Of a DNA stretch of 24,526 nucleotides, positions 1 through 9,800 are shown piece by piece. Numbering within the stretch: the stretch's first letter is position 1; every line of letters starts with the position of its first letter. The DNA is from an uncultured Lachnospiraceae bacterium (lineage in GTDB: Bacteria > Bacillota > Clostridia > Lachnospirales > Lachnospiraceae): NCBI GenBank assembly GCA_910588125.1, contig CAJUPI010000047.1, positions 1 to 24,526 of the forward strand, read 5' to 3'. Both the position numbers and the translations under genes were made by a program. The notes beneath the pieces are model-generated. The model did not search any database and was not told the DNA's origin. It was given only the letters and a program-made list of their open reading frames with translations.

Positions 1-8
1 AAGGCAAA

Positions 9-39
9 ACTCAGGGATTTAAGGACTTCTAAATCCCTG
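9..39 (-). terminator. Hairpin inside the left repeat, possible Rho-independent terminator
   Basis: CAGGGATTTA (12-21) pairs perfectly with TAAATCCCTG (30-39) around an 8-nt loop. Read on the minus strand, the stem is followed by a short T-rich stretch (AGTTTTGCC). The U-tract is only four bases, so termination may be weak. It would end any transcript of the 26-codon ORF just upstream. Confidence 0.5.
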
Positions 40-44
40 CAAAG

Positions 45-125
45 TCAAAAGCGGCAGATCTTTTCCCGCCGCTTCCCGCTCCTTTTTCCATGGCTGAGTA
101 TTCTCAGCGCGAAACTTAATGACAT
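45..125 (-). CDS. Possible 26-residue very basic peptide within the repeat
   Basis: An ATG at 125 opens a 26-codon frame rich in Arg and Lys (about 8 of 26, with a central HGKRSGKRRE stretch). It is preceded by AAGGAGG-type purines at about 132-145 that would make a good SD. A hairpin resembling a terminator follows the stop. The right repeat copy keeps HGTRSGKRRER in the matching frame, but its frame is stopped after four codons and it has no SD. Such a conserved stretch may simply reflect DNA-level repeat conservation, so real translation is uncertain and I assign no function. Confidence 0.25.
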   Translation of the reverse strand: MSLSFALRILSHGKRSGKRREKICRF

Positions 126-173
126 GGTCTCCCTCCTACCTCCTTTTCGGAATAAAAAGGATTTGATATTCCC

Positions 174-214
174 CAATAAAAAAACTGCCTCAAAGTAACC
201 TTTGAGACAGTTTT
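174..214 (-). terminator. Rho-independent terminator of the transglutaminase-like surface protein gene
   Basis: A 15-bp stem with one mismatch (181-195 with 200-214) closes a TAAC loop. On the minus strand it is followed by seven T residues (GTTTTTTTATT). It starts about 38 nt past the stop codon at 252. The plus-strand side also runs into TTTTCTTTT, so it could work in both directions. Confidence 0.85.
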
Positions 215-251
215 CTTTTATCGTAATATCCGTTTTACAATACAATGGCGC

Positions 252-3200
252 TTATTGTACCAGTGCGCCGTCCGCTCCTACATAAAAATTGCCGATATAA
301 GTGCTGACAGCCATAACGCCCTGCGTTTCGCCGGCCTCCGGATTTAAATAGTACCACTTACCGTCAATCTCCTGCCAGTCAGTAGCCATGGCACCCTGCG
401 TTCCGTTTGCCCCCGGATTTAGATAATACCACTTGCCGCCAATCTCCAGCCAGCCAGTGGCCATGTTTCCTGCCGGGACGAGATAGAACCAGCTCTGATA
501 AACCGGATCAAAATGCCAGCCGGTTATCATGGACCCCTGCCCGGCCCCTTCCGCCGGATTTAAGTAATACCACTGACCGTTGACCGGATACCATCCGGTA
601 ACCATATTGCTGTTAGCATCGAAATAATACCAGTTATTGTTGACATATCCCCAGGTGTTTACCACATAGCTGCCGTCGCTCTTTAGGAATTTCCAGCCTT
701 CCTGGCTGCCTCCCTGCCAGCTTCCTGTGATGGCGTAGCTGCCGCCAGGGCCTCCTCCGGTGGTCTTAGTGCCGCCGCTACCACCGGTAGACGAACCACC
801 ACCGCCTCCTCCTCCACCGCCGCCTGACGATCTTCTGGCAATGGTGAGAATTCCCGGTTCTACCGTCACTTCATAGTTGCCGTCTGTCCCGGCTGTTCCG
901 GTGATCGGATACTCTCCCGGGGCCGAATCCTTTTCCGCCGTGGTGGTAAGGGTCACTTTCAGCGCCTCTATGGTATCAGACCCCACCAGCAAACCTGCCG
1001 GCAACTCCTCCAGAGTCAGTTCTGGATTCTCTGTCCGATAAGTTTTGCGCTTATCCGCCGCTTTTACCGTCACCGGCTTTTTGGTGATCTTCCACGCCAA
1101 AGTGACATCTGCCACCGTGCCATCCTCCCACTCATAATGTTTGGGTTCCTTCAGGCTGATCGTTGCTTTATAATCTCCGGCATTCACCGCTTCCATACCG
1201 CTGATGGCCATAGTTTCTTCATCATAACCAGTAACGGCTGCCTGGATGGCACTTCCCTGGTAAACATAGCTTCCGGCATCCGCCAGCGCCGGTTTTTTCA
1301 CTTTGAACTTCTTAGTAGTAACGGCAAGCGATTCAGATATCAAATCCACATATATGCTGCCGCCAGTCATCCGGGCAAAGAAATAATAGGTCGTGCCGCT
1401 CTCCAGCCCGGTAAATGTGTTGCTGCTCTGCCAGTTTTCCACCTGCTCGCTGTCATCGGCCAATGCATAGCCATATTCCAGCTTGCCGTCACTGGCGCTT
1501 TCCGGAGGCTCAGGAGTAATACCTCTTAAAAGAACGCTGGTTTCCGTGATGCTGTCCTCCGATACGCTTAAGGCCGGGAATGTTCTTGCCAGCAAAATCT
1601 TCCATTCCAGAATCACGGGATTGGTGGTATTGTCCTCCCAGACATAATCGGAACTCTTCAGAAAAATCTTTGCCTCGTACACGCCCCGTCCTATTCCGGT
1701 ATTTCCAGTAATGGTCATTATTGTCCCGTCAAACCCTTCCGGAGTAATGGTGATACTCTCACCGGTATAAGGATAAGTGTTCTTTTTCAGCGAAGGCTTC
1801 GGCAGCTTCGTTTTTTCAGTCGCCACCTCTCTTCCGACAGATACAGCATCCTCATAATTCCTGCCGCCCGTAATCCGGGCAAAGAAATAATAAGTGGTAT
1901 TCCGCTTTAATCCTGTAAACACAGGACTCTTCTGCCAGACTGCGCCCGGTACTTTCGCATCGGTACTGTAAGTATATTCTACTGTACCGTCGTTGGCCCC
2001 GACAAAAGCCGTCAGCTCTTTTAAGGTGACGGAAGAATCCGTCTTACCGGCGGCCTCCGGCGCCGGAATCGTGCGGGTTCCCTTTTTTATGGTCAGCGTC
2101 ATGGTATTAATACTGTCAGCTGCCCGATAACCGCCTTCCTTGGACGCTTCCACCCGTGCCCGGATGGTATAGGTGCCTGCATTTACAGGCAGTCCACTGG
2201 TATATCCAGATCCGCCACTAACTTGATAAGAATAGGAAAGGACAGGATTCGAAACCTCAGTTATCTTGCCGTTTCTGTCCTCTATGGTTACCAATGGAGG
2301 GATGATCTGCGGGGCGCTTCCGGTATAGGACACGCTCTGTACCGCGCTGGAGGAAGTAAATTTCACCTCCGGGACAGACAGGGGATACCTGTCCGCACTC
2401 AGCTCCGGCCCATTGGTAAAACTTGGGCAATTCTGGCTTGGGTGATTGCTTACTGGATGAGTTTCCAGGAAATTCCAGACATTCCCAGCGGCATCTTCCT
2501 CCACCTCGGTTTCTGCGCCCAAAAACAGCCAGTCGATATTTTCATACCCGGACACAGCGGCATTCGCATTATTCTTATCAAATGGATCATTCCAGGTTAC
2601 GTCCACGGCATACCACGCGCCGTCTATCTCGACATAATTCCACATATGGGCCCCGTCAGGATCGCCATAGGTAAAACCGTCTACCAGCACACAGGGAATT
2701 CCTGCCTGATCGCACAGTACTTTGAATGCCCGGGCGTATCCCTCGCATACCGGCCCCTTATTGCCGGCGTTGCCCTCCAATGCGGAGGTGCATTCCCAGG
2801 CAGCCGGATAATTTTCCTCTGCATTACTTAAATCTGCATTATAGGCATTGTTCATGACCAGCCATTCATTATATCCCAAAATCTGATCCACGACATCGGA
2901 GGAATCAACACTGCTCAGAATTGTCTTCACATTCTGATCCCGATTGCGGATCGCCTGGTCTATCGCAGCTTCGCTCCGGTAATCTTTGGCGCGGGCATCA
3001 ATAACATCCCCGCTCTCATGGCTCTTCAGCATAAAATACAGGGTGTAGTCATAGCGAGCCTCTCCTCCCACATACCTTCCCGTTCCATACCAATAGGTCC
3101 AGCTGTTGTCTAACCAGAAGACCTCCGGATGATCCCGATCAAATGCGAAATAGGAGGCATAAAGGCAATTTCTATAATACTCCCGTTGATTATCCTCCAG

Positions 3201-4091
3201 TTTCGGAGTATCTTTTATGGTCATAACCGGAATCACATTGTACCGTTTTTCCGTTTTTTCGCCGGTTTCCGTCGTGACTGTAAATGGTTTAGCAGTATCC
3301 CGTGAAAAGTATTCGTCATCAATCAAAACGTCTTCCGTTCCGTCGTTGTCGGTACCTTCCTCCAATACCTGATAAAAATCCAGCATCTCCTGTGGCACAT
3401 CAATCCGGTCAATCCAGCGCTCTTCATTTGATCCCTTCAGATCAACCAGACCGTCATCCAGGCTGAAAAAGCTTGTAGATACTGAGGTTTCTATGTCCCC
3501 CATATACTCCAGCTCGCTTATGTACTCTACAATCTCTGCGTCTTCTTCCACTTCCACCGTAACCACCGGCAGCAGAGCGCTCCCCATCTCATAGCGGTCA
3601 TCCGCCAGTTCCGCCTCGAATACATAGGTGCCTGGAGCCCCACCGTCATAAGCATCCTGTCCATTATCCGCATTGACCAGCGACCAGGTAACCGGAACCA
3701 GTTCCCATAAGTCTTCCTGGCTGTCAGAGTTGGAATCTGTCGCTTTTTTCTCATGTCCGGAATCCGTGGCTTCCTGCGCCCAGTTTGTGTCCGTGGCTTT
3801 TCCTGTCTCTGATTTCCCGGCCGGCAACATTATAGATCCGTCTTCCGCCTCCTGCTGTTCGGCAATCACCTGCAAATACTCCGGCAGATTCAGTTCATCC
3901 TCCGTCGTCCCCAGGCCTGCCTGCTGGTTCAAAACCTCCTCCGGCAGATCCGCCACCTCTTCAATGGACCATTTGACAGAATCCTTGCTGTCTGCTAAGG
4001 ATGTAACCATCCCCCCTGCCCAGGTGTTGCCAGTCAAAGCAATCGTGAGCATGACTGCCACCCGTCGTTTCCACTTCATCCTGTGCTTCAA
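252..4091 (-). CDS. Large secreted surface protein: transglutaminase-like domain, Ig/FN-like modules, W-YY cell-wall-binding repeats
   Basis: The reading frame is open up to an ATG at 4136 (1294 codons), and residue numbers below use that frame. I prefer TTG at 4091, because AGGAG lies at 4099-4103 with 7-nt spacing; the ATGs at 4136 and 4127 lack an SD and give a Lys/Arg-rich prefix that looks like translated SD sequence. A signal peptide follows (KWKRR, then a hydrophobic core ending near TWA). Around residues 455-520 is a transglutaminase-like core with a C464 (GPVCEGYA), H497 (HMWNYV), D512 (VDVTWND) triad. Two fibronectin-like repeats containing TTYYFFAR lie near 700-775 and 850-940, and an MBG-like module near 1005-1090. 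A Gly-rich linker precedes five or six W-YY repeats at about 1135-1294, resembling choline/cell-wall-binding repeats. There is no LPXTG motif. In the family, such domains act as transglutaminases or as proteases on surface proteins; the substrate is unknown. Confidence 0.88.
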   Translation of the reverse strand: MKHRMKWKRRVAVMLTIALTGNTWAGGMVTSLADSKDSVKWSIEEVADLPEEVLNQQAGLGTTEDELNLPEYLQVIAEQQEAEDGSIMLPAGKSETGKATDTNWAQEATDSGHEKKATDSNSDSQEDLWELVPVTWSLVNADNGQDAYDGGAPGTYVFEAELADDRYEMGSALLPVVTVEVEEDAEIVEYISELEYMGDIETSVSTSFFSLDDGLVDLKGSNEERWIDRIDVPQEMLDFYQVLEEGTDNDGTEDVLIDDEYFSRDTAKPFTVTTETGEKTEKRYNVIPVMTIKDTPKLEDNQREYYRNCLYASYFAFDRDHPEVFWLDNSWTYWYGTGRYVGGEARYDYTLYFMLKSHESGDVIDARAKDYRSEAAIDQAIRNRDQNVKTILSSVDSSDVVDQILGYNEWLVMNNAYNADLSNAEENYPAAWECTSALEGNAGNKGPVCEGYARAFKVLCDQAGIPCVLVDGFTYGDPDGAHMWNYVEIDGAWYAVDVTWNDPFDKNNANAAVSGYENIDWLFLGAETEVEEDAAGNVWNFLETHPVSNHPSQNCPSFTNGPELSADRYPLSVPEVKFTSSSAVQSVSYTGSAPQIIPPLVTIEDRNGKITEVSNPVLSYSYQVSGGSGYTSGLPVNAGTYTIRARVEASKEGGYRAADSINTMTLTIKKGTRTIPAPEAAGKTDSSVTLKELTAFVGANDGTVEYTYSTDAKVPGAVWQKSPVFTGLKRNTTYYFFARITGGRNYEDAVSVGREVATEKTKLPKPSLKKNTYPYTGESITITPEGFDGTIMTITGNTGIGRGVYEAKIFLKSSDYVWEDNTTNPVILEWKILLARTFPALSVSEDSITETSVLLRGITPEPPESASDGKLEYGYALADDSEQVENWQSSNTFTGLESGTTYYFFARMTGGSIYVDLISESLAVTTKKFKVKKPALADAGSYVYQGSAIQAAVTGYDEETMAISGMEAVNAGDYKATISLKEPKHYEWEDGTVADVTLAWKITKKPVTVKAADKRKTYRTENPELTLEELPAGLLVGSDTIEALKVTLTTTAEKDSAPGEYPITGTAGTDGNYEVTVEPGILTIARRSSGGGGGGGGGGSSTGGSGGTKTTGGGPGGSYAITGSWQGGSQEGWKFLKSDGSYVVNTWGYVNNNWYYFDANSNMVTGWYPVNGQWYYLNPAEGAGQGSMITGWHFDPVYQSWFYLVPAGNMATGWLEIGGKWYYLNPGANGTQGAMATDWQEIDGKWYYLNPEAGETQGVMAVSTYIGNFYVGADGALVQ

Positions 4092-4312
4092 CTTTTTACT
4101 CCTCTCTTTCCTCTTATTTTTCGCCATATCAGCCATGGGGCTGGCATGATATCGGCATCGTCCATATTGCGAATATTTCTGAATACAGACATCTCATTTT
4201 ATCATAAATTGGCACAAAAATCCATGGAAAATGAATATTTTACTGCAACTTCCTTACTTTTTCTTACTTTTATCTCTTTCCCTCTTCCACAATCATCTGA
4301 TACATCACAAAA

Positions 4313-4342
4313 AGCTCTTCCAGAAAGACCCCATCCAGAGCT
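4313..4342 (-). terminator. Weak candidate terminator after the chemoreceptor gene
   Basis: AGCTCT (4313-4318) and AGAGCT (4337-4342) form a 6-bp stem with an 18-nt loop, followed on the minus strand by TTTTTG. It lies about 22 nt past the stop of the chemoreceptor gene. The stem is short and the loop long, so this is only a candidate. The rest of the gap 4092-4363 shows AT-rich sequence and no other feature I can support. A possible minus-strand -10 (TAAAAT near 4200) has no good -35. Confidence 0.3.
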
Positions 4343-4363
4343 CCAAATACTTTTTCAAATCGT

Positions 4364-6370
4364 TTATTGTCCTTGCAGCCGGAACCTGGCCACCAGCTCC
4401 CGCAGCATAGCCGCCTGGCCGGACAGTTCCTCGCTGGCAGCAGCGCTGGCTTCCGATGTGGCAACATTGTTCTGAACCACAACGGAAATCTGTTCGATAC
4501 CGCGGGTGATCTGAGCCGCATTCGCATCCTGCTGCCTGGTATAGTCCGCGATGCCATCAATCAACTGGCCCATCTCCTCCGCGTGGGCGACCACCTGCAA
4601 CACGGAATCCGCTGTATCCCTGGCCGCCTGTACCCCCTCGTCCATAGATTCCACAGTTTGATTCAAAAGGACTGTCGTTCTCTGAGCCGCTTCGGAAGAC
4701 TTGCTGGCCAGGGTTCGGACCTCGTCCGCTACCACAGCAAAGCCCTTCCCGGCACTTCCGGCCCGGGCCGCCTCCACAGCAGCATTTAACGCCAGAATAT
4801 TGGTCTGGAAAGCAATATCTTCAATCGTTTTTACGATCTGATGAATCTCTGAGGACTTGTCGCTGACCCGTTGGATCACCCGGGTCATGTTTTGCATCTT
4901 CTCACTGCTTTCCATAAGGCCGCTCTTGACATCCCGGGAAATATCACTGGCCTGCTGTGCCCCCCGCGCAATGTTGTGGACACTGTCTGACACAGCGTTG
5001 ATATGTCCCACCAGTGCATCTACCTCCGTAGCCTGCTCTGTGGAACCTTGGGAAAGCGTCATCGCCCCGTTGGACACCTGTTCCGCACTGGCAGCCACAT
5101 CATTGGAGGCAGACCTCAGTTGGCTCATAGCGCCATTCAGAGAGTGAGAAATCTCATCCAAGGCAATCTTGATTTTCTCAAATTCACCGGTATACTCGTT
5201 ATCCAATGTAAAGGCCAGATTTCCTGCCGCGATCTCCCGCAGCTTTTCGGATATTTCATTGATATAAGTTACATACTGCCGGAGCCGGATCGTGACCTGG
5301 TTGAAATCATCCGCTAAAACCCCCAGCTCATCTCTGGAACGATAACGGATCGTCTGATCCAACTCACCCTCAGCAATACGGGTGGCCGCCAGGCTCAACT
5401 CCCGAACCGGCCGTCCGATGATGCGCCGCACCTGAATAACCACCAGGAGGATTAAAACCATTACCGCCACTACTGCCACCAACAGCATACTAGCCGTCAA
5501 ACGGTTCAATTCACGAAGAACCTCTCCCCGGGAAACATAGGCCACTGCTATCCAGTCGCTGTCCGGGATATCTGCCACCTGGATATAGGTGTCCTCATAA
5601 AGGGTAAGGCCAGTCTTTCCCTCGTGGATTTGTCCGGCGGCATAGGCATACATTCCATCGCCGAGTTCACCCAAAATCTTTCCGGTAACCGTGCTGTCCC
5701 GATGGCCAATGATCGTATCCGTCCGGGTGTCCACCAGGAAAATACCGCCGGTGTCCTCAATCCGGACACCGCTGACAATACTGGAGATAGAATTCAGGTA
5801 CACATCCGCGGCGGCAACGCCCCGAACCTCACCATCACGGTTCTTCAGCACACCGGAGGCGCCCACCACGTAGCTTTGGCTATCCTCGTCAAAATAGACA
5901 TCACCCAGGATGAATTCCTGGGAGCGCAGGCCATTCTGATACCAGCTTTTGGTCGTGACGTCATAGTCCGCCCCCGGCACAAATGAAGCATGATATAACG
6001 AGCCGTCTATCAGAGCTATGTACAATCCTGCTGGATAGGCTTCATTCTGGTTCACCGTATGCTTGATATAATCCTTCATAGCAGGGATATCCATGTCCTC
6101 ATACTGGACGATATCCCTCTGCGTTTCCAGCATAGCCAATGTACGGTTCATCCACGCCCGGGTTTCCTGAATCGTCTTGTCAGTAGTTGCCTGCAGCAAA
6201 TCCTCGCTCCTGTCCAGCAATGTGTGGGACATCTGAAAGTAGACCACCCCCATCAGGAGGGCGACTCCTATGACAACGCTTACGACAATCGCTGATGCCA
6301 GCTTTCCTGTAATGCCTAGGCCTCTTTGTGCTGAACCAGAACACATGGCCCTCTTCTCTTTTGATCCCAT
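4364..6370 (-). CDS. Methyl-accepting chemotaxis protein with dCache sensor domain
   Basis: ATG at 6370 is preceded by GGGGAGGG (6378-6385) at 7-nt spacing, giving 668 residues. A longer frame to 6412 has no SD. The N-terminal transmembrane span is about residues 23-45, followed by an extracellular dCache_1 domain (46-288) and a second span (292-315). A HAMP domain follows (about 316-370) with a second HAMP-like segment to about 410. The cytoplasmic signalling coiled coil (420-668) has its conserved hairpin tip at 520-556 (IVKTIEDIAFQTNILALNAAVEAARAG region, then VVADEVRTLA). It would sense a periplasm-side small molecule and control CheA through CheW. The dCache has K-x-W-Y (141-144) and a downstream Asp in AAADV, close to the amino-acid-binding signature, but with Lys where Arg is usual. 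There is no C-terminal CheR-binding pentapeptide. It appears to be a single-gene unit. Confidence 0.95.
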   Translation of the reverse strand: MGSKEKRAMCSGSAQRGLGITGKLASAIVVSVVIGVALLMGVVYFQMSHTLLDRSEDLLQATTDKTIQETRAWMNRTLAMLETQRDIVQYEDMDIPAMKDYIKHTVNQNEAYPAGLYIALIDGSLYHASFVPGADYDVTTKSWYQNGLRSQEFILGDVYFDEDSQSYVVGASGVLKNRDGEVRGVAAADVYLNSISSIVSGVRIEDTGGIFLVDTRTDTIIGHRDSTVTGKILGELGDGMYAYAAGQIHEGKTGLTLYEDTYIQVADIPDSDWIAVAYVSRGEVLRELNRLTASMLLVAVVAVMVLILLVVIQVRRIIGRPVRELSLAATRIAEGELDQTIRYRSRDELGVLADDFNQVTIRLRQYVTYINEISEKLREIAAGNLAFTLDNEYTGEFEKIKIALDEISHSLNGAMSQLRSASNDVAASAEQVSNGAMTLSQGSTEQATEVDALVGHINAVSDSVHNIARGAQQASDISRDVKSGLMESSEKMQNMTRVIQRVSDKSSEIHQIVKTIEDIAFQTNILALNAAVEAARAGSAGKGFAVVADEVRTLASKSSEAAQRTTVLLNQTVESMDEGVQAARDTADSVLQVVAHAEEMGQLIDGIADYTRQQDANAAQITRGIEQISVVVQNNVATSEASAAASEELSGQAAMLRELVARFRLQGQ

Positions 6371-6457
6371 ATCTTTTCCCTCCCCAGACAACTGTTCTGC
6401 CGGATGTGCCAATAAAGCCGCCTGTCAGCGCATCCATTTTAGAATATATTCACAAAA

Positions 6458-6471
6458 TGCATATATATGCA
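6458..6471. promoter_or_regulatory. 14-bp perfect palindrome at the chemoreceptor transcription start
   Basis: TGCATATATATGCA is a perfect palindrome. It lies roughly from +4 to +17 relative to the start predicted from the promoter at 6481-6509, which is a typical repressor-operator position. An AT-rich palindrome can also arise by chance. Confidence 0.35.
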
Positions 6472-6480
6472 AACACTTTG

Positions 6481-6509
6481 ATTATATCAGACGCGATGAG
6501 AAAAGACAA
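6481..6509 (-). promoter_or_regulatory. Extended -10 sigma-A promoter of the chemoreceptor gene
   Basis: On the minus strand, TTGTCT (6504-6509) is followed after 17 nt by TATAAT (6481-6486). A TG one base before the -10 makes the extended TGnTATAAT element. The predicted start is near 6474, giving a leader of about 104 nt. I see no sigma-D-type (GCCGATAA) box. Confidence 0.7.
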
Positions 6510-6733
6510 TACTCTTTGTTGTCCCCTGACAAAACCATAAGTTCCTTAACAAACTTTTTGCTTCCTCTTTATGTTCATCCAAATTAAAATTATCCTTTTT
6601 TCGAAGCACCGGAAACAAATCACGCCTAATCTTAGAAAACTCCAATCCCTATCTTCCGGCAAGTATTAAAACATAATAGTCACATTCATCAATTCCTTGG
6701 CGGCAAATCAAACAACACAGTCCTTTCCGACAG

Positions 6734-6793
6734 CAAAAAAGGGGCCGCCACCCCATGATGGTTCTCCCATCTTAAGGCGTCGGCCCTTCTTAA
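6734..6793 (-). terminator. Terminator of the second large surface protein gene
   Basis: On the minus strand, an arm containing GGGCCG (about 6780-6790) pairs with a CGGCCCC arm (about 6741-6748), followed by six T residues (6735-6740). The long loop contains a second small hairpin (GATGG / CCATC around 6757-6771), so the structure may be branched. It lies directly after the stop codon at 6802. Confidence 0.65.
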
Positions 6794-6801
6794 AAAAATT
6801 A

Positions 6802-9800
6802 TTAATTGCTCTGTCCGTCCCACGCTCCGTCGGCGTTTACATGATATCCATCCGGCGTGGCTTCATTTGCGTACATTGCACCAAACGGTTTCTCACCAGT
6901 TGCTGTGTCATTGAAATAATACCAGATATTATTGATATTTTTCCAACCGCTTACCATTGCTCCGGTTGTCGGATCCAGATAATAATAGGTACGTTTGTCC
7001 GCATCGTCTGTATGCCAGCCGCTTTGCATTCCCTTGTCCACGGATACATAATACCAACTGCTCAGCTGATAATCATAAATCCAGCCCGTTTTCAGATAAC
7101 CATCCGCGCCAAAAGCATACCAGGCGCCGTTAATCTTCTCCCAAAGGACTTGCTCTACAACAGCACCGTTTTCCAGGGTCAGCATAGAACCGCCGGCTGT
7201 AGTCCCATCAGCGTAAATCATCTTCCAGCCGCGCTCATCCTGCTGCCAGTTTGCATATCCTGCCCCGGTTCCCGTGACAATGCCTGTCTGAGAGTTCACA
7301 TACCCCTTTTTGGCATCCTGGCTTACCGTGCCGGAAGTAGTGCTTTTGTTACTGCTGCTACTGCTTCCGCTGCTGCTTCCACCGCCGCCACCGCCGCCGC
7401 TGCTCTTCTTTGTAAGTACATAGTTTTGTGCTGCCCGTTTCAAAACATCGGTTCCCTTCGTCCTGAACTCGATACCTAACGTATGAGTCCCTGCCGTCTG
7501 TGGACGTTTCAAGGTCTGATTCCGGATCGTAATTCTCGTGCTGCCGGATTCCGAATCATAATCGACTCCTTCCACCAGTCTCTCACCATCCAGGAACAGT
7601 GCGACGAATTCATCATAGACGCCTACGGACACCATTCTGTGATCCTCTGTAGAGTTCATTGAAATATTCGGCACACGCTCGATCAGTTCATATCCCTGAT
7701 CTGTGGCATTCTCTACGTTCATATTCGTATTTTCGATTACCGTCAGAGTGAATTTTCTCTGGCTGCTGGAGAATCTGCCAAAACTGTTTGTCATACGCAC
7801 GGTAAACGTAAATTCTCCTGTTTCCGTGGGTACGCCGTACAGCTCGCCATTGGACTTTAAGATCATGCCGCCTGGCAATTTGCCGCCATTGAGCGAATAG
7901 CTTACTTCATTCCAGCTGTATTTGTTGCTGTTTTGAATCATCGTCCCATAAGGAACGTATTTGACCGCAACTGGGATCTCCTTGGTAATAATACAGGGAT
8001 CACCCACCACACCAGTCAATGTCAGCTCTATCAGCGTCTGTCCTCCGGACTTGATCCGCAAGATTCCGGAAATATCCGTTCCACCCTCCACACCCTCTTT
8101 TGGCAAAATCCGCAGCTTGGCAAGGTTCTGAATCTCTCCATAGGACTGGATTGCACCTACTCCTGCCAAATCATAATCCCCCTTAAAGGTCCAGTAGGGA
8201 TCCAGTTCTACCTGATTGGACACGAGCTCCGCCGATAGCTTCGTAACCGGCTCCGTTCCTACATTGGTAACCAGAATATCGTGATAATAATTATAACGCC
8301 CGTCCAGGAACATCTCACGGGTCGAATAAACCACTCCATTATCTTCCCTGGTCTTGGCATTCTCGTCAGACAGGCTGTTGATATAAAGCTGTCCTACTCC
8401 TTCCTTGGCCTTAAGCACATGAAGCCAGTAATTCTTGGCATTCTTTCCATTTTCAGCGGAAGCCGTATATTGTACAGGCCCCTGTGAAAAATCATGGAAG
8501 CTCTCGCCGCTGATTTCCGGAGAACTGCTTCCGGCGGCATACAGATGGATCCCGGTCTCGGTATAAAATTCTGGCGCCAGTTTTGTCAGATCCACATCCA
8601 GATCCACCAGCATGGTAATAAAATTCTGCTCGGCGTAGGAATCTTTATTCTGCTCGATTTTATAGCTTACCACAAATCCCTGCTCATCTACCAGCCCGGT
8701 GAATGTCACTGCCGTACCACTGTTCGGATCCGGAACTCGCTCTTCATATTCCTTCGTTTTAATACAGTACTGATAAATGTTCTGTTGTTCCTCATTATCA
8801 GCCCCTATAAAAATGGTAAAATATACACCCTGGCTGTAATTTGCCGTATATCCGCCATTATCGCTGTCATCAAACAGGCTTTCCTTGATATCTGTAGCGC
8901 CCTTCTGTGTTGCCTCCTCTATTGATTCATAAAGCCCCACATACGCTGCCGTCACCACAGAACTATCCTTTGAACCATCAGCTCTGCGGGCAGCAAAAAG
9001 CATGGCATACTCGTCATCCACGGCCAGTCCAGCTCTTAATGTATAGGTGACAATCTCCACATGACTATTATCTTCATAGCTGTAGTTAATATTATAATAT
9101 GCCGTTTCTCTGCCGCTGTCGGACTTTCTGTACAGCCCGTAATTGGTAACATAATCCCCGCTTTGATTCATCTGGATTCTCAGAGGCAGACATCCCAGAA
9201 CCGTCCCGGCCGAATCATAGGCTACCATGGTAATCCATGGACTACTGTTCGCCATCAGGTAACCAGCGCCTGCAGCTGTCATATCTTTTGTAAATATCTG
9301 AGCCGTGATGTCGGTTCCTTCAGCTTCTGCCGTTGCCGCATCCTTATAATTGCCGCTGTATACTGTCACATGATCATAAAGAACGGTTTCAAAAACTGAC
9401 GGATTAAGCTCCAGGCCCACATAATTTTCCGCCTGGTCATTCATCTCCTTCCTGGCTACCGTAAAGCGCAGGTAACGGTTTGTGCTGTTGATATTGCCGT
9501 CATAATAACCATCATTATCTATGATTTCAACTTCCGTCCGCGTCCCTTCACTGTCCTGCTGGTAAAGCGTCGGTATCAGCCATTCCTTCGAAGGTGTCGC
9601 CTCTACATTGATCCAATAACGGATATTGTCGGCTGCCAGCTGATCCGCCGCACCTACAATCATCTCCAGGCTGTTATAGCCGCCATAATACGTGCCACAG
9701 CTCAGGTCAAGGATTCCGTCTGACGCGCTGATCTCATAATCTTTTTCTGAGGTTTTGTACGTCCACATGATGTTATCCGTATCCTTCAGCGCATTTTCTC

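Larger units (their letters stand above)
4..125 (-). repeat. Left copy of a ~120-bp repeat; inverted partner at the right edge
   Basis: Positions 4-93 align without gaps to the reverse complement of 24421-24510, with 71 of 90 bases identical by hand count. A colinear but diverged 19-nt stretch follows, then the exact 13-mer AACTTAATGACAT (113-125 here, 24389-24401 on the other strand). The best conserved core is 61-93, which ends in CCATGG. This copy contains a perfect 10-bp hairpin and a short ORF with a strong SD, which the other copy lacks. The two copies face opposite directions and lie at the two ends of the window. The element family is not one I can name. Confidence 0.75.
6371..6801. 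other. 431-nt intergenic region between chemoreceptor and second surface protein
   Basis: The part nearest the chemoreceptor holds its minus-strand promoter (6481-6509) and a 14-bp palindrome (6458-6471). The far end holds the terminator of the next gene upstream (6734-6793). Between about 6510 and 6730 the sequence is AT-rich. I see no ORF with an SD, no RNA gene and no convincing second promoter in it. Confidence 0.6.

Noticed and set aside
4270..4363. Protein-like stretch (FEKVFGALDGVFLEEL...) just past the chemoreceptor stop in another frame
   Set aside because: It has no start codon with an SD, and the chemoreceptor already ends at a normal length; a frameshifted tail cannot be supported.
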